This document shows positions 12,836-13,560 of a stretch of DNA of 13,560 nt, piece after piece (positions within the stretch are counted from its first letter, which is position 1; every line of letters begins with the position of its first letter). The stretch is from JBCCEV01 sp039030125. GTDB taxonomy: Bacteria > Pseudomonadota > Gammaproteobacteria > Ga0077536. The DNA lies in contig JBCCEV010000119.1 in assembly GCA_039030125.1 (NCBI GenBank), positions 1 through 13,560 of the forward strand, read 5' to 3'. Both the position numbers and the translations under genes were made by a program. Below the pieces are notes generated by a model. It saw only the letters and a list, made by a program, of their open reading frames with translations. It did not search any database and had not been told where the DNA came from.

Positions 12836-13560
12836 GTGGCCTTGTACGAAGAATTATCATCACCCGTCGCGCCGGAGACAGCAGCATTGCATGCTCAGGA
12901 ACTGCAGTCTTTTTCCCAACCCGGCGAATGGTGGACGGCCGCGGAGCGCACCGCGATGGCCGCCGAGTCCCGCAAAGAACGCTGTGCAGCAGGTATTCAA
13001 GAATCCATCGGCGATGAGGCGCTCGCCGAAAGTGCCGAACTCTCCGAGACGGCACGGCGCGTGATCGGCGCGGTCGCGCTCGGCGGTACCGATATTGACC
13101 GTGAGTACTGCCATGAAGCAATTGACGATCTGGGCGAGGAGCCTTATGTCGAATTGGTGGGCGTCGTCGCCAGGCTCGCGCACCTTGACGTCTTTGCCCG
13201 TGGCGTTGGCATAGCTGCGCCAGCACTGGCCGCGCCAGTTGACGGCACCCAGCCCAGACAGCAGCGCCCGGCGCAGGCGAGCGACGAAGGATTTTTTGTC
13301 GCCAGCGTTCCGCCCGCCCCAGCGGGAGGCGACTTGGCGCGCTGGATTTACGGCGGTGATTTTCCGGCTGCCAACATCCTCCGCTCGCTGTCACTGGTTC
13401 CGGACGAGGCGCGCCGTTTGAACGCGGTAATGAGCATTGAATACTGCTCGATGGCCGAAATCACGGACATGAGTTACAGCCCGCAGCCGCCGCTTAGTCG
13501 GCCACAGGTGGAGTTCGTAGCCGCCCGGGTTTCCGCCCTCAACCAGTGTTTCTACTGAAC
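12836..13560 (+). CDS. AhpD-like alkylhydroperoxidase-related protein, candidate selenoprotein (CxxU), 3' end cut by the window
   Basis: A carboxymuconolactone decarboxylase/AhpD-like protein, a helical thiol peroxidase or disulfide reductase family whose active site is CxxC followed by His. Residues 1-240 are visible. The N-terminal part includes PGEWWTAAERTAMAAESR (about 31-48) and YVELVGVVARLAHLDVFARG (about 102-121), then a Pro/Ala-rich link. The segment ILRSLSLVPDEARRLN (about 181-196) leads into LSRPQVEFVAARVSALNQCFY (220-240), the family's active-site helix. The next codon, 241, is TGA, exactly where the second Cys belongs after Cys238. I read it as probable selenocysteine, so translation likely continues beyond the window; the last two bases, AC, would begin a Thr codon. 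AhpD-like selenoproteins with CxxU are known. Alternatives are a real nonsense mutation or a sequencing error. A protein ending at this TGA would lack half its active site. The gene follows the CoA transferase by 39 bases without a terminator, so it belongs to the same operon. Start: GTG 12836 or TTG 12842. Confidence 0.8.
13556..13558 (+). other. Candidate selenocysteine (UGA) codon
   Basis: The in-frame TGA follows TGT TTC TAC (Cys-Phe-Tyr) and replaces the second cysteine codon of the AhpD-like CxxC motif, one base from TGC or TGT. In bacteria the SECIS hairpin starts at or just after the UGA. Only two bases beyond it are in the window, so the hairpin cannot be examined. Confidence 0.65.

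Noticed and set aside
12801..13394. A 197-codon minus-strand open frame opposite the AhpD-like gene
   Set aside because: Its translation is Arg- and Pro-rich with no family resemblance, while the plus strand reads as a clear AhpD-like protein; it is a shadow of GC-skewed codons.

Overview
The window looks like a chromosomal stretch of an uncultured or poorly described proteobacterium. The basis is moderate GC, Shine-Dalgarno-led genes, a TRAP permease, a CaiB/BaiF-type CoA transferase, two luciferase-like oxidoreductases and an RND exporter. The lineage below that level cannot be fixed from the sequence. There are no tRNA or rRNA genes, insertion sequences, CRISPR arrays or phage genes. The layout is dense: ten protein genes, two of them cut by the window edges.

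Left part (1-4883). The 3' end of a TRAP transporter large permease (DctM type) is followed closely by an HTTM membrane protein fused to a DCC/DUF393 thiol-redox domain. A small luciferase-like oxidoreductase (LLM) runs convergently on the minus strand. It is divergent from a GT-C type membrane glycosyltransferase on the plus strand.

Middle (4887-9747, all minus strand). There is a tandem PilZ-domain protein. Upstream of it, beyond a probable intrinsic terminator, lies a two-gene operon: a 411-residue LLM flavin oxidoreductase followed by an RND/MMPL exporter with a C-terminal cyclic-nucleotide-binding domain.

Right part (9869-13560, plus strand). Divergent from that operon is a second one: a thiamine-diphosphate enzyme of the oxalyl-CoA decarboxylase / 2-hydroxyacyl-CoA lyase / acetolactate synthase superfamily, a class III (CaiB/BaiF, Frc-like) CoA transferase, and an AhpD-like alkylhydroperoxidase-related protein. 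The 121-base intergenic region between the two operons carries a perfect 25-base inverted repeat (9-base arms, 7-base spacer), a strong candidate operator for a shared regulator. A reasonable but unproven reading is a catabolic module: a CoA transferase activates an acid, the ThDP enzyme cleaves or decarboxylates the CoA ester, the LLM enzyme oxidises a related compound, the RND protein exports something, and the AhpD-like protein handles peroxide or thiol chemistry.

The most interesting observation is at the right edge. The AhpD-like reading frame meets TGA exactly where the family has the second cysteine of its CxxC redox motif (Asn-Gln-Cys-Phe-Tyr-TGA). This is best explained as a selenocysteine codon (CxxU), so the protein probably continues past the window and a conventional gene caller would truncate it. 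The downstream SECIS hairpin that would prove it lies outside the window.
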